Made by a program: the position numbers and the translations under genes. Positions 58,723 to 64,000 of a DNA stretch of 64,000 nucleotides are shown piece after piece; positions within the stretch are counted from its first letter, which is position 1, and every line of letters begins with the position of its first letter. The notes beneath the pieces were generated by a model. That model had not been told where the DNA came from, ran no database searches, and saw nothing but the letters and a program-made list of their open reading frames with translations. This DNA comes from Chondrosia reniformis. Taxonomy: Eukaryota; Porifera; Demospongiae; Chondrillida; Chondrillidae. The stretch lies in contig OX359202.1 in NCBI GenBank assembly GCA_947172415.1, positions 3,136,001 through 3,200,000 of the forward strand, written 5' to 3'.

Positions 58723-59199
58723 CAGTCATGACTCTTTAATCCGGCCATGTTGGTTTTATAGAAATATGCTGGATAAAGAAGGTGCTGGATTAACAAATCA
58801 GCAGTATTATCAGCAATGCAGTATCTCTCATCACTGACTGGCACATTTCTAGCGTGAACGTCAGAAACCCACAAAAACGACGCACGCTTAAACCGCGAAC
58901 CTATCGCTGCAGCTATTTCCTCGTCAGCATCCTTCGAATTCTGTTCCTTAAACAAACAAAGCGCTCTCTTAATAGTGGACGTCGGTTCCGTCCTTGGTAG
59001 TTTAGATAAAGAGCGGATTAACAAGACAAAAACGCATAATTATGTATACAAAGGTGTGAAAACTGGCGCTGCCGGATCCGGAAACCGAAGTCTGGATTAG
59101 CGTGTTCAAAAATGTACGGAGCACATCGGTTTTACTTAATAATTGTCAGGATATCATGGGTGCCGGTTTAACAGAGGCCGGATAATAGAGTCATGACTG
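58723..59199. mobile_element. 477-bp pogo/Tc1-type MITE
   Basis: Inverted ends begin CAGTCATGACTCTTTAATCC on the left and CAGTCATGACTCTATTATCC on the right, read inward. TA flanks both sides (58721-58722 and 59200-59201). Sister satellite at 39830 and 25916 has a single uninterrupted TA. A 117-codon minus-strand frame (58671-59024) starts inside and runs into satellite. Its inner part has a protein-like look (DADEEIAAAIGSRFKR) and may be a transposase remnant, but I do not recognise it. Confidence 0.85.
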
Positions 59200-62100
59200 T
59201 ACTATTTATATGTACTAGTTGTATGTACTAGCTGTAGGTATTAGTTGTAGGTATTAGTTGTATGGACTTGATACTAATTGTATATATGTACTTGTTGTAT
59301 GACTAGTTGTGTGCAATTGTTGTAAGTACTAGTTATATGTACTAGTTGTATGTACTCTTTATATATACTAGTTATATATGTATGAACTAGGTATATGTAC
59401 TAGTTGTATTTGCTAGTTATATGTACTAGTTGCATGTACCAGCTATATGTACTAGTTGTAGGTTCTAATGCTCTTTAGACATACAAGGAACTAGGTAGTT
59501 ACTAGTTGCTAGTGGTATTGTTTGTAGTATTTGTAAGAACTATTTGTATGCACTAGTTGTAGGTACTAGTTGTATGCACTAGTTGTATGTACTAATTACT
59601 AGATGGATGTACTAGTTCTATGTACTAGTTGTATGTCCTAGTTCTATGTACTAGTCGTGTGTACTAGTTGTATGTACTACTTGTTTGTACTAGTTTTATG
59701 TCCTAGTTGTACGTACTAGTTACCAGTTGTATGTAATAGTCGTATGTACTAGTCGTATGTAGAAGTTCTATGTACTGTTTTATGAACTTGTTATATGTGT
59801 ATTTACTAGGTATATGTACTAGTTGTTTATATTAGTTGTAAGTAGAAGTTGTATGTATTAGTTCTATGGACTGGTTATAGTACTAAATGTGTGCACTAGT
59901 TTTATGTACGACTAATATGTACTAGTTGTATGTACGAGTGCCATGTTCTAGTTGTATGTACTAGTTGTATTTAATAGTTCTATATACTATTGCTATGTAC
60001 TTGTTCCATGAACTAGTTCTATGTACTAGTTAAAGGTCTAGTTTAAAGTACTAATTTTATGTACTATTTGTAAGTGCTAGTTGCATGTACTAGTTGTATG
60101 TACTGGTTGCAGGTACTAGTTGTATGTACAAGTTGTATGAACTTGTTGTATGTACTATTTATATATACTAGTAATATTTGTATCTTCTAGTTATATGGAG
60201 TAGTTAATGTACTAGGTACGGGAACGAGTTTTATGAACTAGTTGTTTGCATTAGTGTTGATTCAACTTGTATGTATATATTAGTTGTATGGACCAGTTGT
60301 AAGTACAAGTTGTATGTACTAGTTGTATGTACTTGTTGTACACTCTAGCTCTATGTATTAGGTGCATTACTAGTTGTATGTACTTCTTGTATGTACTAGT
60401 TGTATATACTCTTTGTATGTACTATAAGTATTTACTAGTTCTTTGTACAAGTTCAATGTACTGGTTGTTGTACTAGTTTAAAGTACTAGGTGAATGTACT
60501 AGGTGAATGTACTAGTTGTATATACTGGTTTTATGTTCTAGTTGTATGTACTAGTTGTCGAACATTTTGTATGTAGTAATTGTAGGTATCAGGTATAAGT
60601 ACAAGTTGTAGGTACTATTAGTATGTTCTAGTTGTATACTCTCGTTCTATATACTAATTGTAGAACTCGATGCATGTACAAGTTGTGTGTAGGAGTTGTA
60701 TGTACTAGTTGTATGTACTAGTTGTAAGTAGAAGTTGTATGAACTAGTTCTATGTACTAGTCATAGTAGTAGATGTAAGTGCTAGTTGCATGTACGACTA
60801 ATATGTACTAGTTGTATGTACTAGTTGTATGTACTATTTGTATATACTTGTTACATGTACTAGTTGAAGGTACTAGTTGTATATAGTTCTAGTTTAAAGT
60901 ACTAGTTGAATGTACTAGTTTTATGTGCTAGTTGTATGTAGTAGTTCGATGTGCTAATAATATTTATTAGTTGTATGTACTAGTTGTATTTACGAACTGG
61001 GGTACTATTTGTAGGTACTCGTTGTATGGATTGGTTGTATGTACTAGTAGTGTGTTCTAGTTGTATGTTCTACCAATATTTACTAGTTGTAAGCACTCGT
61101 TGTATGTACTAGTTGAATGTATTAGTTTTAAGTACTAGTTGTAAGTACAGGTTGTATGTAATAGTTGTATGGACTAGTTGCATACTCTAGTTCTATGTAC
61201 TAGTTGTAGTTATAGTTGTATGTACGACTTGTATGTTACTCTTTGCAAGTTCTAGTTGTTTGTACAAGTGGTGAGTACTATATGTATGTACCAGTTAAAT
61301 GTTGTAGTTCTAGGTACAAGTTTTTACACTAGTTAAAAGTACTAGTTGTATGTACTAGTTGTATGTACTAGTTGTATGTACTAGTTGTATGTTCTAGTTG
61401 TATGTACTAGTTGAATTTACTAGTTTTATGTTCTAGTTGTTTGTAGTAGCTATATGTGCTAATAATATATATTAGTTGTATGTACTAGTTGTTTTTACTA
61501 ACTGGGGGTACTGTTTGTAGGTACTCGTTGTATGTACTATAGAGTGAACCTTTTATGTACTAGATGTATGAACTAGTTGAAGGAACTAATTGTATGTACC
61601 AGTGGTATGTACTAGTTGTATGTACTAGTTGAATGTACAACTTGTATGAATTAGTTACACGAACTAGTTGTAGTGATTATTTAAGTTGTATGTGCTTGTT
61701 GTATATATGGACTAGTTATCTGTACTAGTTATGTATGTATGTACTAGTTATATGTACTAGTTGTATATGCTAGTTATATATGCTTGTTGTATATATGGAC
61801 TAGATATTTCTACCAGTTATATATGTGTGTACTAGTTATATGTACTAGTTGTATTTACTAGTGGTAAGGACTAGTTTTAATCACTTGTTATAAACACCAG
61901 TTATATGTACTAGTTATATGTTCAAGTTGTATGTACGAGTTGTATGTACTAGTTGTTTGTAGTAGTTGAAGGTACTAGTTGTAAGTTCTTTTGTATCTAC
62001 AAGTTTTATGAGCTATTTCGATGAACCAGTTGTATGGACTAGTAGTGTGTTCCAGTTTTAGAAGTAGTTGTATGTACTAGTTTTATAAACTAGTTGTATA

Positions 62101-64000
62101 TTTACTAGTTGTAAGTACTAGTTGTATGTAGGATTTGTATGTAGTAGTTGTTTCTACTAATTGTTTGTTCTAGTTGTATCTACTAGTTGTATGTAATGGT
62201 TAGGTACCAGTTGTGTGTACTAGTTGTATGTACATACTAGTTTTATGTCATTGTTCTCTGTACTAGTTTCTGAACTAGTTTTATTTACTAACTGGGGGAC
62301 TGTGTGTAGGTAGTCATTGTATGGATTGGTTGTATGTACTAGTAGAATGTTCTAGTTGTATGTTCTAGCAATATTTACTAGTTGTGAGTACTCGTTGTAT
62401 GTACTAGTAGAGTGAACTTTTTATGTACCAGATGTATGAACTAGTTGAAGGAACTAATTGTATGTACCAGTGGTATGTACTAGTTTTATGTACTAGTTAA
62501 ATGTATTAGTTATATGTACTAGTTGTAAGTACAGGTTGTATCTACTAGTTGTATGGACTAGTTGTTACTCTAGTTCTATGTACTAGTTGTAGTACTAGTT
62601 GTGTGTACTAGTTGTATATACATATTAGTTTTATGTCATTGTTTTATTAATTAGTTTCTATTTGTATGAACTAGTTGTATCTACTAGTTGTGCTAACTAG
62701 GTTTATGTACTATATAAATATACTGGTAATATGTTAATATACTAGTTATATGCTGTAGGTGTGCATACTAGTCATATGTACTAGTTGTATATACTAGTTT
62801 TATGCACTATTTGTAGGTTCTTGTTCTTTTTATACTAGGTACAAGTTGCTTGTACCAGATACTAGTTTTATGTACTCGTGTATGTACTAGTTTTATGAAC
62901 TAGTAGTATTTACTATTAATATGTATGTACTAGTTGTATGTACTAGTTACTAGTTTTATTGACTAGTAGTATGTAGTAGTTATATGTGCCAGTTGTATAT
63001 ACTAGTTGTGTGTAAACGTTGTATGTACTGGTTGTATATACACTAATTGTATTTACTTATTCTGTGTAATTGTAGTATGTTCTAGTTGTGTGTACTAGTT
63101 GTATGTCCCAATAGAATGTTCTAGTTATATGCACTAGTTAAATGTACTAGGAGTGTTGACTAGTTGTATGTTCTAATTTAATGTACAAGTTGTATGTATT
63201 AGATGTATGTACTACTTGTATGTAATAGTTACTAGTTGTATGTACTAGTTGTATCTACTAGTTGTGTGTAAAAGTTGTATGTACTAGTTGTATGTACTAG
63301 TTATATGTACTTCTTTAATGTACCAGGTATGTGTACTAGTTGTATGTTTTTACTAGTTGTATGTACTAGTTGTATGTACTATTTATAAGTACTAGTTATA
63401 TGTCTGTATTCTAGGCATATGTATTAGTTGTGAGTAGTAATTATATGTACTAGTTGTTGTACTAACTGTATGTACTAGTTCTTTGATCTATTTATATAAA
63501 TTAGGTATATGTGTATGTACTAGTTATATGTACTAGCTGTATGAACTAGTTGTAAGTTCTAGTACTAGTTATAGTAGGTATTTGTAGGGACTAGTTGTTT
63601 TTACTAGATACTAGTTTTAGGTACTAGTTTCTATTTATATGAGCTAGTTGTAACTACTAGTTATGTGAACCGGGTTTATGCACTATTCGTTTATACTAGT
63701 TATATGTTAGAGAACTAGTTATATGCAGTAAGTGTGCGTACTAGTCATATGTACTAGTTGTAGGTTCTTGAACTTTTTATACTAGGTACTAGATATTTGT
63801 ACTAGATACTAGTTTTATGTACTAGTTGTATGTACCAGTTTTATGAACAAGTTGTATGTACCAGTTTTATGAACCAGTTGTATGTACCAATTGTATGTAT
63901 ATACTAGTTGTATGTACTAGTTGTGTGTAAAAGTTGTAGGTACTAGTTGTATTTACCACTTGTGTGTTCTATATAGTGGTATGTTCTAGTTGTATTTACT
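59200..64000 (+). repeat. 13-bp satellite array, block 13, to window end
   Basis: Satellite without insertions. 59200-59870 parallels 39831-40500 and 25917-27650. 62090-62880 parallels the 523-bp repeat at 33481-34470. 63260-63920 parallels 22540-24110 and 34768-36165. No gene or RNA is seen, and the array runs off the window. Confidence 0.95.

Overview
This 64 kb window is animal nuclear DNA dominated by repeats. About two thirds of it is a degenerate satellite with a 13-bp unit, TGTATGTACTAGT, always in the same orientation. I see no intact host gene. The rest consists of transposable elements inserted in the satellite. They include an R2-type LINE, an RTE/CR1-like LINE, a Penelope-like fragment, tRNA-derived SINEs, an OTU-encoding Helitron, Tc1/mariner-like MITEs and long-palindrome foldback elements. 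This mix, with a 2A-like peptide in a transposon and the low GC, suggests an invertebrate such as a sponge or cnidarian. I cannot fix the species.

Layout. 1-1978 is satellite. 1979-6322 is a near full-length R2-type LINE with a 9-bp target duplication. 6323-8556 is satellite. 8557-9554 is a 1-kb TIR element. 9748-10048 is unassigned. 10759-12284 is a 5'-truncated second copy of the LINE. 12381-13164 is a foldback element. 13165-24140 is satellite with a 526-bp MITE (15754-16279) and a SINE (19065-19347). 24141-24999 is a chimera whose second half is the LINE 3' end. 26207-26346 and 26395-27413 are a small insert and a Penelope-like RT remnant. 27416-36200 is satellite with higher-order repeats. 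36201-38220 is an internally deleted LINE on the minus strand with a perfect 14-bp target duplication. 38505-39373 is the second LINE-tail chimera. 41053-41808 is another foldback element. 43023-56560 is a 13.5-kb block that interrupts one higher-order satellite repeat. It holds a foldback array, a possible signal-peptide exon, tandem SINEs, the Helitron and a second foldback. 56561-64000 is satellite again, with a LINE-tail fragment (57696-57932) and a pogo-like MITE (58723-59199).

How the pieces relate. The satellite carries large internal duplications, and these give uninterrupted sister copies for several insertions. The LINE tail at 24 kb, 38 kb and 57.7 kb has the same flanks each time, so it predates the satellite duplication. 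The RTE-like LINE, the pogo-like MITE and the 13.5-kb block are absent from sister copies, so they came later. The Helitron shows the expected order of N-terminal basic repeats, Helitron-like N domain, HUH/Y2 Rep, PIF1-type helicase and OTU protease. It is broken by stops and frameshifts. Upstream of its repeats is a clear 2A-like signature, GDIESNPGP, behind a hydrophobic leader. All coordinates, frames and alignments here were made by eye, without database searches.
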